Notes: generated by a model not told the origin, from the sequence alone. 64,000 nt of DNA from Streptomyces sp. DT2A-34 (GCF_030499515.1 NZ_JASTWJ010000001.1:8474001-8538000), one strand, 5' to 3'; positions 47,163 through 56,405 are shown, counted from the stretch's first letter. Translations and numbers: made by a program.

Positions 47163-48335
47163 ATGCCCGACCGCGCCCCGCAGCCGGTGGACCGTCAACT
47201 GCCCACGGACGAGGCCCGGGATCTGATCTCGCTCGTCCGCGACATCGCGCAGCGTGAGATCGCCCCGAAGGCGGCCGACGAGGAGGACGCCGGACGCTTC
47301 CCGCGCGAGGTCTTCACCCTGCTCTCCGAATCCGGCCTGCTCGGCCTGCCGTACGACTCCGAGTACGGCGGCGGCGACCAGCCGTACGAGGTCTACCTCC
47401 AGGTCCTCGAAGAGCTCGCCGCGGCTCGCCTCACCGTCGGCCTCGGCGTCAGCGTGCACTCCCTGGCCTGCTACTCCCTCGCCGCCTACGGCACCAAGCA
47501 GCAGCAGGTCGAGCACCTGCCCGCGATGCTCGGCGGCGGGCTGCTCGGCGCGTACTGCCTGTCCGAGCCGTCGTCGGGCTCGGACGCGGCATCGCTGCGG
47601 ACCAAGGCGGTGCGGGACGGCGACGGCTGGGTGATCACCGGCACCAAGGCCTGGATCACTCATGGCGGCATCGCCGACTTCTACACGGTCATGGCGCGTA
47701 CCGGCGAGGAGGGGCCGCGCGGGATCACCGCGTTCCTGGTCCCCGGTGACGCGGCGGGGCTGAGCGCGGCGGCGCCCGAGAAGAAGATGGGCATGAAGGG
47801 CTCGCCCACCGCCCAGGTCCACTTCGACGGTGTCCGGGTCGGCGACGAGCGGCGTATCGGCGACGAGGGCCAGGGCTTCGCGATCGCCCTGTCCGCGCTC
47901 GACTCCGGCCGGCTCGGCATCGCGGCCTGCGCGATCGGCGTGGCGCAGGCCGCGCTGGACGAGGCGGTGGCGTACGCCACCGAGCGACGGCAGTTCGGCA
48001 AGCCCATCGTCGACTTCCAGGGCCTGCGCTTCATGCTCGCCGACATGGCGACCCAGATCGAGGCGGGCCGCGCGCTGTATCTGGCGGCGGCACGGCTGCG
48101 CGACGCGGGCCGTCCGTTCGCCAAGCAGGCGGCGATGGCCAAGCTGCACTGCACCGACACGGCGATGAAGGTCACCACCGACGCCGTCCAGATCCTCGGC
48201 GGGTACGGCTACACCGCGGACTTCCCGGCCGAGCGCTTCATGCGGGAGGCCAAGGTCCTGCAGATCGTCGAGGGCACGAACCAGATTCAGCGGATGGTCA
48301 TCGCCCGTCACCTAGCAGGTCCCGAGGGACGCTGA
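47163..48335 (+). CDS. Acyl-CoA dehydrogenase
   Basis: 390 residues, the usual three-domain family length. Oxidises an acyl-CoA to the 2-enoyl form with FAD, passing electrons to ETF. CLSEPSSGSDAAS (FAD/substrate loop), GTKAWITHGG, and RRQFGKPI are present; the catalytic base Glu370 is in VEGTNQIQR, the position used by short- and medium-chain enzymes. Closest in character to short/branched-chain enzymes. ATG 47163 after GGGAGGAGAG. Confidence 0.95.
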   Translation: MPDRAPQPVDRQLPTDEARDLISLVRDIAQREIAPKAADEEDAGRFPREVFTLLSESGLLGLPYDSEYGGGDQPYEVYLQVLEELAAARLTVGLGVSVHSLACYSLAAYGTKQQQVEHLPAMLGGGLLGAYCLSEPSSGSDAASLRTKAVRDGDGWVITGTKAWITHGGIADFYTVMARTGEEGPRGITAFLVPGDAAGLSAAAPEKKMGMKGSPTAQVHFDGVRVGDERRIGDEGQGFAIALSALDSGRLGIAACAIGVAQAALDEAVAYATERRQFGKPIVDFQGLRFMLADMATQIEAGRALYLAAARLRDAGRPFAKQAAMAKLHCTDTAMKVTTDAVQILGGYGYTADFPAERFMREAKVLQIVEGTNQIQRMVIARHLAGPEGR

Positions 48336-48579
48336 ACTGACCGTGCTTGACCTGCGGCGCCGCGAGCCGGATCCACTCCGGGTCGTGGCGCCCCGGCAGG
48401 GTGCGGCCACGGTCGGCCCAGGTGCGCATCAGCTCGCGGTAGATGGGCGGATCCGGCTGCTGCGGCGGCGCCGGCGGAAGCGTCCCTGCGGGCCGTGGAA
48501 CGAAGATGCGGCGCTGAGGCCCGGTCGCCGAATACGTGGGGGGCATACCAGGGCAACGCGGAGCTGGGGGACAAGTCAC
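48298..48579 (-). CDS. Small hypothetical protein
   Basis: Open frame of 93 codons; the end (DPPIYRELMRTWADRGRTLP, then GRHDPEWIRLA) resembles short streptomycete proteins of unknown function with a Tyr-Arg-Glu-Leu and a PGRxDPEW motif. The start is uncertain (GTG 48579 or ATG 48546), and the last 38 bp overlap the dehydrogenase gene on the other strand. Plausible but not certain. Confidence 0.45.
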   Translation of the reverse strand: MTCPPAPRCPGMPPTYSATGPQRRIFVPRPAGTLPPAPPQQPDPPIYRELMRTWADRGRTLPGRHDPEWIRLAAPQVKHGQFSVPRDLLGDGR

Positions 48580-48684
48580 CGCCAGCCGGAATCGGGCGTG
48601 AGTTCACGGACGTCCGGCTCCCTCTCTGGTCACGTCACGCCGCCTGACGTACCGTCAGGCCACCCGCCTCCAGGGGGGTTTGCC

Positions 48685-49793
48685 GTGGCCGACGGCGACC
48701 GCCCGGTACCGCTTGACGAGTACCCGGTGCACCAGGTGCCCCTGTCCATGAAGTACGTCGCGACCAGCGACCGCAACGCCTACGACCGCTGCATCTTCCA
48801 CGTCCTCGACCATCAGGGGCGTGCCCTGCTGATCCTCGGCCTCGGGGTGTCCCCGAACGCCGGGGTGATCGACGCGTACGCGACGCCGCGGGTCGGGGAC
48901 ACCCTGCACGCGGTCCGGGCGTCGGACGCGCTCGGCGAGGACCGGATGCGGCTCGCCGTCGGGCCGTTGCGCATCGAGGCCGGGGAGCCGCTGCGGCGGC
49001 TGCGTCTGACGTGCGACGACGCGGAGTTGTCGTACGACATCACCTGGACCGCCGACTTCCCCGCCCTCTGGGAACCCCACCATCTGCAGCGACGCGGTGA
49101 CCGGCTCAGCCTCGAAGGGCGCCGCTTCGTGCAGGCGGGTGGCGTGGCGGGTGTCGTGCGCGCGGGTGGTGCGGAGTTCCGCGTCAACCCTGCCGAGTGG
49201 ACCGGCACCCGCGACCGCAGCTGGGGTGTGCGACCCATAACCGGGGAGGAGGGCGGGCGGTTCGCCGAGGAGCATCCGACCGAGGGCTTCCACTGGATCT
49301 GGTGCCCGGTGCGCTTCGAGGACCGGTTCCTGATGGTGATCGTCCAGGAGGACGCGGACGGATACCGCTCGCTCAGCGAGGCGACGCTGGTCCGCCCCGG
49401 CCACCGCGACCGCCAACTCGGCCGGCCCCAGGCCGAGATCGCCTACCGCTCCGGCACCCGCCACCCCGAACGCGCCCTCATCCACATCGGCGACGTACGC
49501 AAGCCGCAGGAACTGGAGGTGGAGGTCCTCACCTCGTCCCCCCTCGCCATCGGCGCCGGCTATCCGCCCGCCGACGACTGGCAGCACGGCACCTGGCGGG
49601 GGCGCGGCTGGACCGACCGCCGTACCTACGACCTCTCCGACCTCGCCGCCCACCCCCTCGCCGCATACGGAGTCACCGACCACGCCGCGCGCTTCCGGCT
49701 GGACGGCCGGGCGGTCACGGCATCTTCGAGCACGGCTCGTTCGGGCGGCACGACCCGAGCGGGTTCACGGACTTCAAGTCGGTTGCACCGTAG
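48685..49793 (+). pseudogene. DUF7064/DUF7065-like protein, frameshifted
   Basis: GTG 48685 with AGGGGGG 7 nt upstream. About 345 codons of a beta-rich protein (YPVHQVPLSMKYVATSDRN, GVIDAYATPRVGDT, EGFHWIWCPVRFED) as found beside phosphotransferases and acyl-CoA dehydrogenases in actinobacteria; enzymatic role unknown, possibly lipid or steroid related. Near 49710 the frame shifts; the end GHGIFEHGSFGRHDP...SVAP lies in another frame ending at 49793. Adding one G to the GGG at 49709-49711 repairs it. Followed 12 bp later by a phosphotransferase remnant. Confidence 0.75.
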
Positions 49794-49805
49794 GGGGTTT
49801 GCGAC

Positions 49806-50661
49806 ATGGCAGCCACGGCACCCCGCCCTCGCACGACCACCCGCGACCCGAAGGAGATCACCCGCCGCCTCACCGCCTGGCTCGGCACCCGGCTGCCGGG
49901 CGCCAAGGCGGTCGGCGTCACCACCCCCGAGTCGAACGGCATGTCCAGCGAGACCCTGCTCTTCGACATCGAGCACCCCGAACCGCCAGTGCGCGCATGC
50001 GCGTTGCGGCTCGCGGCGGATCCGGCGGCGTACACGGTGTTCCCGGTGTATGACATGGCCTGCCAGTACCGCACGATGCGACTGGTGGGCGACCGGTCCG
50101 ACCTCCCCGTGCCGAAGGTGCTGTGGCTGGAGGAGGACCCCGGTCCGTTGGGGGCGCCCTTCTTCGCCATGGAGCGAGTCGCGGGGCGCGTGCCGCCGGA
50201 CGTCATGCCGTACACCTACGCGGGCAACTGGCTGCACGCGGCGAGCGACGAGGAACGCGAGCACCTCGAAGCGGCGACGATCGGACTGCTGGCCCGGCTG
50301 CACGACCAAGTACCGGCGGGGGAAGCGCAGTTCCTCGCCCTCCCAGGTGAAGGTGACGCACTGCGTCGCCATGTCGCGGCACAACGCGCGTACTACGAAT
50401 GGGTGGTTGACGGACTCGCCCCGTTCACCGCTCATCGAGGACGCGTTCGCCCGCCTGGAGGAGCTCTGGCCCCTCGATCCGGGCATGCCGGTGCTCAACT
50501 GGGGCGACGCGCGCATCGGGAACGTCATCTACGACGGCTTCGAACCCGCGGCCGTCCTCGACTGGGAGATGGCGGGCCTGGCCCCGCGTGAGGTTGACCT
50601 CGCGCGGGGCCATCAGGTGCACCGCTTCTTTTGCTGTCCTGCACCACGGCAGCGTCTCTGA
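49806..50661 (+). pseudogene. Aminoglycoside phosphotransferase-like protein, frameshifted and truncated
   Basis: ATG 49806 starts an APH/choline kinase-type fold (ESNGMSSETLLFDIE, FAMERVAGRVPPD). The frame breaks near 50420 (one extra base in the C4 run at 50419-50422); the next frame carries the catalytic NWGDARIGN and DWEMA motifs. After PREVDLAR (about 50610) the expected C-terminal about 80 residues are missing and an unrelated tail ends at 50661. So, besides a possibly technical frameshift, the gene has truly lost its end. Similar genes may act on hydroxy-acyl or sterol substrates. Confidence 0.75.
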
Positions 50662-50676
50662 TTGGCTTGGTGGCAA

Positions 50677-50862
50677 GTGCCGAGTGAAGCCGATCGCCTT
50701 CGTGCCCTGGTGTCAGCGGTGGAAGCCGCTGGCCCGCGTGGCACGTCCCTCCGGACGCTGGCCAGCCAGACGCGTACGTACCCACTGGGGAGGGTGCCCG
50801 ACGTCGCCTGGGCGCCGGGCGTGCACGTCACGCTCTGCCACGGAATCACTACGGTTGGCTAA
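50677..50862 (+). CDS. Short ORF of unknown origin
   Basis: 61 codons from GTG 50677: PSEADRLRALVSAVEAAG, GTSLRTLASQTRTYPLG, then WAPGVHVTLCHGITTVG. It could be a fragment of a larger helix-turn-helix protein. It lies just after the point where the phosphotransferase gene is cut, so may have come with the sequence that replaced it. Not recognised. Confidence 0.3.
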   Translation: MPSEADRLRALVSAVEAAGPRGTSLRTLASQTRTYPLGRVPDVAWAPGVHVTLCHGITTVG

Positions 50863-50944
50863 TCGGATTGGCGAACCATGGTGCAGGGTGGCTACCGGGA
50901 TTGAGCGATGCGGCGGTGGTGCCGCCGCGCGGGGTGGCGCGCGC

Positions 50945-51382
50945 TCAGGCGGCCTGACGCCGCATGACCGGGACCCTGATGGGGCGCGAGCCCGGGCCGC
51001 CGACATGCGAGAAGGGCTGGGTCCGCCAGTCCAGTCCCTGAGGAAGGGTCAACAGGAGGGCGGTGTCCTGCTCCTGAGGTTCCGTCGACTCGTCCGCCGA
51101 GCGGGCCTCGGAGGCCGCACGACCCGTGCCGGCACAGACCGTGAGGCCGAACGGGTTCCACGGCGAGGCGCACAGCGCGTGCTCCGGCAGGACCTCCTCG
51201 TCCGCCAGCAGGGCGATGGGCTGCGCGCAGTCCGGGCAGATCACCCGGTACATCTCGAAGGTGTCGTACGCGTCGAGCTCCTCGTCGTCGAAGGCGTCGG
51301 GTTCGACGCCCTCCGGAGCGGGCTCGACGACCGGCTGGAGCCGCTTGGGTGCGGTATGACCAGGGCGCTTAAGACTCTGCAT
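50945..51382 (-). CDS. Conserved streptomycete hypothetical protein, possible zinc-binding
   Basis: 145 residues: basic N-terminus (MQSLKRPGHTAPKRL), acidic middle (DAFDDEELDAYDTFEMY), then ICPDCAQPIALL and CASPWNPFGLTVCAG, giving four Cys that may hold a metal, and a conserved tail TLPQGLDWRTQPFSH. No function known. ATG 51382 with GAGGGGGAG upstream; longer in-frame starts to 51469 unlikely. Divergent from the second Lrp/AsnC gene. Confidence 0.8.
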   Translation of the reverse strand: MQSLKRPGHTAPKRLQPVVEPAPEGVEPDAFDDEELDAYDTFEMYRVICPDCAQPIALLADEEVLPEHALCASPWNPFGLTVCAGTGRAASEARSADESTEPQEQDTALLLTLPQGLDWRTQPFSHVGGPGSRPIRVPVMRRQAA

Positions 51383-51650
51383 GGATTTTCTCCCCCTCGG
51401 GCTGGGCCGTGAAGGCGCTGCGGCCTCGACCACAGCAAGCACTTCCCGTCCGATCTCAGCGGTAATCACGAGAACATCACGGAGCCTGTTCGAGGCCTGT
51501 GGCGTTCGTCACATGCCGCCCGCAGGTGCCCGGCGCGGCCGGTTTGTCCCTCAGTCGGCCCACAGGCGGCTCTCGGCCACATCACAAACCGGGCATGACC
51601 TGGGCTGCTCAGGTATCCGAGGAGATCAACCGCACTGTAGGTTCTGCGTC

Positions 51651-52091
51651 ATGGAGGAGCTGGACCGGCAAATCGTGCAGCTGCTCGTCAAGGACGGGCG
51701 GATGAGTTACACCGACCTGGGCAAGGCCACGGGCCTGTCCACATCGGCCGTGCACCAGCGGGTGCGCCGGCTGGAGCAGCGCGGCGTCATCCGCGGTTAC
51801 GCCGCGGTCGTCGACCCCGAGGCGGTGGGGCTGCCCATGACCGCGTTCATCTCGGTGAAACCGTTCGACCCCAGCGCTCCCGACGACATCGCGGAGCGGC
51901 TGGCCGGGGTGCCGGAGATCGAGGCCTGCCACAGCGTCGCCGGGGACGAGAACTACATCCTCAAGGTCCGGGTGGCCACGCCGCACGAGCTGGAGGAGCT
52001 GCTGGCTCGGCTCCGGTCGCTGGCGGGGGTTTCGACTCGGACGACGGTGGTGTTGTCGACGCCGTACGAGGCACGGCCACCGCGGATCTGA
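51651..52091 (+). CDS. Lrp/AsnC-family transcriptional regulator
   Basis: 146 residues: winged HTH (MEELDRQIVQLLVKDGRMSY, LSTSAVHQRVRRLEQ) and a RAM domain ending in a short C-terminal tail. A TAGGTT -10 box at 51638-51643 is 7 bp from the ATG at 51651, so this mRNA is probably leaderless. Target unknown; the downstream amidohydrolase, 47 bp away, is a candidate. Confidence 0.9.
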   Translation: MEELDRQIVQLLVKDGRMSYTDLGKATGLSTSAVHQRVRRLEQRGVIRGYAAVVDPEAVGLPMTAFISVKPFDPSAPDDIAERLAGVPEIEACHSVAGDENYILKVRVATPHELEELLARLRSLAGVSTRTTVVLSTPYEARPPRI

Positions 52092-52138
52092 CCGACCTGC
52101 GTGCCGGGGGGCTCACGCCAGGCGCGAGACTGTTCCCC

Positions 52139-53752
52139 ATGAGTGAGTCCACCGCCCAGCCGAAGACCGTCCTGCTCCGCCGCGGAGAGGTGCACAGCCC
52201 CGCCGACCCCTTCGCCACCGCGATGGTCGTGGAGCGCGGCCAGGTCGCCTGGGTCGGGTCCGAGGGGGCCGCCGACGCCTTCGCGGACGGTGTGGACGAG
52301 GTCGTCGACCTGGACGGTGCCCTGGTCACGCCGGCGTTCACCGACGCGCATGTGCACACCACGGCCACGGGTCTCGCCCTGACCGGCCTCGACCTGTCCG
52401 ACGCCCCCTCCCTTCAGGCGGCTCTCGCTCTCGTACGGGACTTCGCCACCGCACGCCCGCACGACCGCGTCCTGCTCGGCCACGGCTGGGACTCCTCCCG
52501 CTGGCCCGGCGGCCGCCCCCCGACGCGCGCCGAACTCGACGAGGCCACGGGTGGGCGCCCTCTCTACCTCTCCCGTATCGACGTCCACTCGGCGGTCGTC
52601 ACCACGGCCCTGCTGGACATGACGCCGGGACACCTCGACGCCGGGGACGCCCCGCTCGTCGCCGACGCCCACCACGCCGTACGCGCCACCGCGCTGGACG
52701 CGATCACCCCCGCCCAGCGCACCGAGGCCCAGCGCGCCGCCCTCGCCCACGCCGCCTCCCTCGGCATCGGCACCGTCCACGAGTGCGGCGGGCCCGACAT
52801 CTCCTCCGAGGACGACTTCACCGGCCTGCTGCGGCTCGCCGCCGAGGAGGCCGGACCCCGGGTCGTCGGCTACTGGGCTGAGCAGGCCGAGGAGGGCATC
52901 GCCAAGGCGCGGGAGCTGGGCGCGATCGGCGCGGCCGGTGACCTCTTCGTCGACGGCGCTCTCGGCTCGCACACCGCCTGCCTGCACCAGCCGTACGCCG
53001 ACGCCCCCCATGCCGGCACCGCCTATCTGGAGGCCGCCGCCGTCGCCGCCCACGTCACCGCCTGCACCGAGGCCGGCCTCCAGGCGGGCTTCCACGCGAT
53101 CGGCGACGCCGCCGTGACCGCCGTCGTGGAGGGCGTGCGCGCCGCCGCCGACAAGCTCGGCCTCGCCCGCATCCGGGCCGCCCGGCATCGGGTCGAGCAC
53201 GCCGAGATGCTGACCCCCGAGACGATCGCGGCCTTCGCCGAGCTGGGCCTGACCGCCTCCGTCCAGCCCGCCTTCGACGCGCTGTGGGGCGGCGAGGACG
53301 GCATGTACGCCCAGCGCCTGGGTGCCGAGCGTGCTCGCTCCCTCAACCCCTTCGCGGCCCTCCTGCGCGCCGGTGTCCCGCTCGCCTTCGGCTCCGACAG
53401 CCCCGTCACGCCCCTCGATCCCTGGGGCACGGTCCGCGGCGCGGCCTTCCACCGCACGCCGGAGCACCGCGTGTCCGTGCGCGCCGCGTTCACGGCGCAC
53501 ACGCGGGGCGGCTGGCGGGCCATCGGACGCGACGACGCGGGCGTCCTGGCACCGGGAGCGCCCGCCGACTACGCGGTGTGGCGCACCGAAGAACTGGTGG
53601 TCCAGGCCCCCGACGACCGGGTCGCGCGCTGGTCCACCGACCCCCGCTCCGGCACCCCGGGCCTGCCCGACCTGACCCCGGGTCGAGCGCTTCCGGTCTG
53701 CCTGCGCACGGTGGTGGGCGGACGAACGGTCTTCGTACGGCCGGGCGAGTGA
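52139..53752 (+). CDS. YtcJ/NfdA-like metal-dependent amidohydrolase
   Basis: 537 residues of the amidohydrolase superfamily. N-terminal beta sandwich, then FTDAHVHTT (metal-binding HxH), GHGWDSSRWPGG, EHAEM (metal His), and FGSDSPVTPLDPW (catalytic Asp), with GVLAPGAPADYAVW near the end. YtcJ/NfdA-like enzymes cleave N-substituted formamides or similar amides. ATG 52139. Substrate unknown. Confidence 0.92.
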   Translation: MSESTAQPKTVLLRRGEVHSPADPFATAMVVERGQVAWVGSEGAADAFADGVDEVVDLDGALVTPAFTDAHVHTTATGLALTGLDLSDAPSLQAALALVRDFATARPHDRVLLGHGWDSSRWPGGRPPTRAELDEATGGRPLYLSRIDVHSAVVTTALLDMTPGHLDAGDAPLVADAHHAVRATALDAITPAQRTEAQRAALAHAASLGIGTVHECGGPDISSEDDFTGLLRLAAEEAGPRVVGYWAEQAEEGIAKARELGAIGAAGDLFVDGALGSHTACLHQPYADAPHAGTAYLEAAAVAAHVTACTEAGLQAGFHAIGDAAVTAVVEGVRAAADKLGLARIRAARHRVEHAEMLTPETIAAFAELGLTASVQPAFDALWGGEDGMYAQRLGAERARSLNPFAALLRAGVPLAFGSDSPVTPLDPWGTVRGAAFHRTPEHRVSVRAAFTAHTRGGWRAIGRDDAGVLAPGAPADYAVWRTEELVVQAPDDRVARWSTDPRSGTPGLPDLTPGRALPVCLRTVVGGRTVFVRPGE

Positions 53753-54312
53753 TCTCCCGGGGTGGCGCGAACCCGATCGGTCCGCACCACCCCGTCGTGC
53801 GACCTGCGCATCCTCCGCGCTGACCAGGGGATTGAGCGAAGAACCGCAGGTCAAACGGCTGTTGACAGGCGGAGGCCCGGGGCCGATAGGTTCGGCCGAG
53901 TCCACCACCGGACGCCCGACCGGGGAACCGCGGAACTTCCCCGAACCCGTCGCAACGCCGCTGGGTCAGGGACGGTGTGCCGCACCGGGGCACCGCCACT
54001 GGGAGCCAGGCTCAGCGCTCGCGCGGCGACGACGGAACGTTCCGGCCGGTCGGGGAGGTGTGACCCGGGTGGGGCCCGGGCGCTCAGTAGACAACGGCTT
54101 TCGGTCGACCCGCAGCCAGCGGGTCCCAGGTCGGCCCGAAGGGCGCCGGGCCCCCATCCGCAGCAGAAGGCGCGAGTCCCCGCACAGTCACACGAAAATC
54201 TGTACTTACCCCGCTCTTGTGGAATCGACACCGCCATTCGAACGTGCTGTCACGTCAGCGCAGGCCGCGACGACTATGGTGGACGTCTGCGTACGGACAT
54301 GAAGGGGCAGCA
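53753..54312 (+). promoter_or_regulatory. Long leader of ppm1 with strong promoter
   Basis: 560 bp. Promoter TTGACA (53862-53867) with TAGGTT (53887-53892) 19 bp on (or GATAGG at 17 bp). Transcription from there gives a leader of about 415 nt. It has hairpins CCCGGG-N5-CCCGGG (54064-54080) and GACCCGC-AGCCA-GCGGGTC (54107-54125). A second, weaker start may lie near TATGGT (54273-54278). A five-codon ORF (ATG 54299) ends overlapping the GTG of ppm1. No riboswitch class was recognised. Confidence 0.5.
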
Positions 54313-55122
54313 GTGAACGACGGCGACGGGACCCTCGCGGCACAGGACCGGGGGAGGCAGTTCGGGCCGCTCGGCACGGCGTTGGTGATCATTCCGACCT
54401 ACAACGAGGCGGAGAACATCAAGAGCATCGTCGGCCGGGTCCGCAAGGCGGTCCCCGAGGCGCACGTGCTCGTGGCCGACGACAACAGCCCCGACGGCAC
54501 CGGCAAGCTCGCCGACGAACTGGCCGTCGAGGACGACCACGTCCAGGTCCTGCACCGCATGGGCAAGGAGGGGCTCGGCGCCGCCTACCTCGCCGGTTTC
54601 CGCTGGGGCATCGAGAAGGGCTACGGCGTCCTGATCGAGATGGACGCCGACGGCTCCCACCAGCCCGAGGAACTGCCCCGCCTGCTGACCGCCCTCAAGG
54701 GCGCCGACCTGGTCCTCGGCTCCCGCTGGGTACCCGGCGGCCGGGTCGTGAACTGGCCCAAGTCCCGCGAGTTCATCTCCCGCGGTGGCAGCCTCTACTC
54801 CCGCCTCGCCCTGGACCTGCCCCTGCGCGACATCACCGGCGGCTACCGCGCCTTCCGCCGCGAGACCCTGGAGGGCCTCGGCCTGGACGACGTCGCCTCC
54901 CAGGGCTACTGCTTCCAGGTCGATCTAGCCCGCCGCGCCGTCAAGGCCGGCTTCCATGTCGTCGAGGTGCCGATCACCTTCGTCGAGCGCGAACTCGGTG
55001 ACTCGAAGATGAGCCGCGACATCCTGGTCGAGGCGCTGTGGCGGGTCACGTCGTGGGGAGCGCGGGAGCGGGTGGGCAAGCTGATGGGCCGCGCGAAGCC
55101 GTCGTCGCCGTCCCGGTCGTAA
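54313..55122 (+). CDS. ppm1: Polyprenol monophosphomannose synthase
   Basis: GT2 glycosyltransferase, 269 residues, moves mannose from GDP-mannose to polyprenyl phosphate. IIPTYNEAENI, VADDNSPDGTG and the metal-binding DAD in EMDADGSHQPE (Asp111, Asp113) are standard; no C-terminal membrane domain. In S. coelicolor the enzyme (SCO1423, recalled) feeds protein O-mannosylation, which phage phiC31 needs for infection. GTG 54313 after AAGGGGCAGCA. See its long leader. Confidence 0.93.
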   Translation: MNDGDGTLAAQDRGRQFGPLGTALVIIPTYNEAENIKSIVGRVRKAVPEAHVLVADDNSPDGTGKLADELAVEDDHVQVLHRMGKEGLGAAYLAGFRWGIEKGYGVLIEMDADGSHQPEELPRLLTALKGADLVLGSRWVPGGRVVNWPKSREFISRGGSLYSRLALDLPLRDITGGYRAFRRETLEGLGLDDVASQGYCFQVDLARRAVKAGFHVVEVPITFVERELGDSKMSRDILVEALWRVTSWGARERVGKLMGRAKPSSPSRS

Positions 55123-55285
55123 CCTGCGGCGCGGCGGTCACGGCGTCGACCCACGCCCGACGGTCCCGCTGTCGGCCCATGGCGCGGCGGCCGTCACGGT
55201 CGTCACAGTCGTCACCTACGACCGCACAGGCGCCGTCGGGCGTCCCCTTATCCCGCTCTGAGCCGGGCCCAGGCACACTGGACGC

Positions 55286-55840
55286 ATGACGACTGGCGCA
55301 CCGACCCCCACCTATCCCGCCCGGCCCCGGCGCTCCCGGCTGCGGACTTTTCTGCCGCTGGGCATCGCGGCGTGGCTGGTGCTGGAGATCTGGCTGCTGA
55401 CCGTGGTCGCGGACGCGGCGAGCGGGCTCTTGGTGTTCGTGCTGCTGCTCGCCGGCCTCGTGCTCGGCTCGGTGGTCATCAAGCGGGCGGGCCGACGCGC
55501 CTTCCAGGCCCTGAACGAGGCGCTGCAACGCGGCGGCGCCCCGGCGAGCGGCGGCGGCAACGGCCTGATGATGCTGGGCGGCCTGCTGATCATGCTGCCT
55601 GGCCTGATCTCGGACGCGGTGGGCCTGCTCCTGCTGATCCCGCCGGTCCAGAAGGCCCTGAGCGGCTATGCGGAGCGGACGTTCGACCGGAAGCTGCGTG
55701 AGGCGACCCCGGGTTCGTTCGGCGATGCCTTCCAGCAGGCTCGTATGCACCATCCTGATGGCAAGGTCGTGCAGGGTGAGGTCATCCGGGATGAACCGGG
55801 AGATGCGCCGGAGGGCCCGCGCCCGCCGCTGACCCGCTGA
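55286..55840 (+). CDS. fxsA: FxsA-family membrane protein
   Basis: 184 residues: basic N-terminus, three to four membrane segments (about 25-60 and 85-125, with MLGGLLIMLPGLISDAVGLL typical of FxsA), and a polar tail. In E. coli overexpressed FxsA relieves phage T7 exclusion by the F plasmid; true role unknown. ATG 55286; CACACT at 55274-55279 ends 6 bp before it, so the transcript is probably leaderless. Neighbour of ppm1, itself linked to phage sensitivity in Streptomyces. Strong terminator at 55853. Confidence 0.9.
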   Translation: MTTGAPTPTYPARPRRSRLRTFLPLGIAAWLVLEIWLLTVVADAASGLLVFVLLLAGLVLGSVVIKRAGRRAFQALNEALQRGGAPASGGGNGLMMLGGLLIMLPGLISDAVGLLLLIPPVQKALSGYAERTFDRKLREATPGSFGDAFQQARMHHPDGKVVQGEVIRDEPGDAPEGPRPPLTR

Positions 55841-55852
55841 CCGACAGAGAAA

Positions 55853-55885
55853 GAAGCCCGGCGCCACCGAGCGCCGGGCTTTTTT
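55853..55885 (+). terminator. Intrinsic terminator of fxsA
   Basis: GCCCGGCGC (55856-55864) and GCGCCGGGC (55871-55879) form a perfect 9-bp stem followed by TTTTTT, a textbook terminator. Confidence 0.95.
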
Positions 55886-55934
55886 GGGCACACCAGATTT
55901 TTCGGGCACCCCGAATGATCTTTGGGCACACCAA

Positions 55935-55977
55935 ACCGCGGGCGCCGTACGTCGACTTCACGTACGGCGCCCGCGGT
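55935..55977 (-). terminator. 18-bp perfect stem between fxsA and rbpA
   Basis: 55935-55952 pairs perfectly with 55960-55977 over the 7-nt loop CGACTTC (arm begins ACCGCGGGCGCCGTACGT). It lies 54 bp beyond the rbpA stop and probably ends rbpA transcription. A 13-bp word TTTGGGCACACCA occurs twice between the two terminators. Confidence 0.8.
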
Positions 55978-56030
55978 ACAGGTGTTGCCTGGTCGAACCC
56001 CCGCCCAAGCCCCGCAGGGCCTCGCAGGGG

Positions 56031-56405
56031 TTAAGCCGACTTGCGGCTGTCCCGGGGATGAACCGCGATGTTCATCGCCCCGGAGCGCAGAACAGCAAGG
56101 CGCTCCTCGAGGACCTCTTCGAGTTCCTCACGGGTACGCCGCTCCATCAGCATGTCCCAATGCGTACGCGCGGGCTTGGCCTTCTTCTCCTCAGGACCGT
56201 CGCCATCCACGAGGAGTGCCTGGGCCCCGCAGACCTTGCACTCCCACTCCGGCGGGATCTCCGCCTCTACCGAGAAGGGCATCTCGAACCGGTGCCCCTT
56301 CTCGCATGCGTACTCCACGGCCTGGCGCGGGGCCAGGTCGATGCCGCGGTCCGTCTCGTAGCTGGTCACCACGAGGCGCGTGCCGCGAAGAGCTCGCTCA
56401 CTCAT
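56031..56405 (-). CDS. rbpA: RNA polymerase-binding protein RbpA
   Basis: 124 residues. Binds RNA polymerase and group I/II sigma factors, stabilising the open complex. N-terminal RGTRLVVTSYETDRG, the central RbpA core fold with CEKGHRF and WECKVCG (Cys pairs), and the C-terminal sigma-interacting helix THWDMLMERRTREELEEV. ATG 56405. Its leader carries a near-perfect SigR promoter (GGGAAT-N18-GTT), in line with known oxidative control of S. coelicolor rbpA, and a perfect palindrome lies further upstream. Confidence 0.97.
   Translation of the reverse strand: MSERALRGTRLVVTSYETDRGIDLAPRQAVEYACEKGHRFEMPFSVEAEIPPEWECKVCGAQALLVDGDGPEEKKAKPARTHWDMLMERRTREELEEVLEERLAVLRSGAMNIAVHPRDSRKSA

Noticed and set aside
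53900..54060. Possible c-di-AMP (ydaO) riboswitch in the ppm1 leader because of GGGGAACC
   Set aside because: Other conserved ydaO segments such as GGGTGAATCC are not present, so the class cannot be assigned.
53762..54316. 185-codon frame across the ppm1 leader
   Set aside because: Composition is that of random GC-rich sequence without a family signal, and it contains the promoter; only its last codons overlap the ppm1 start.
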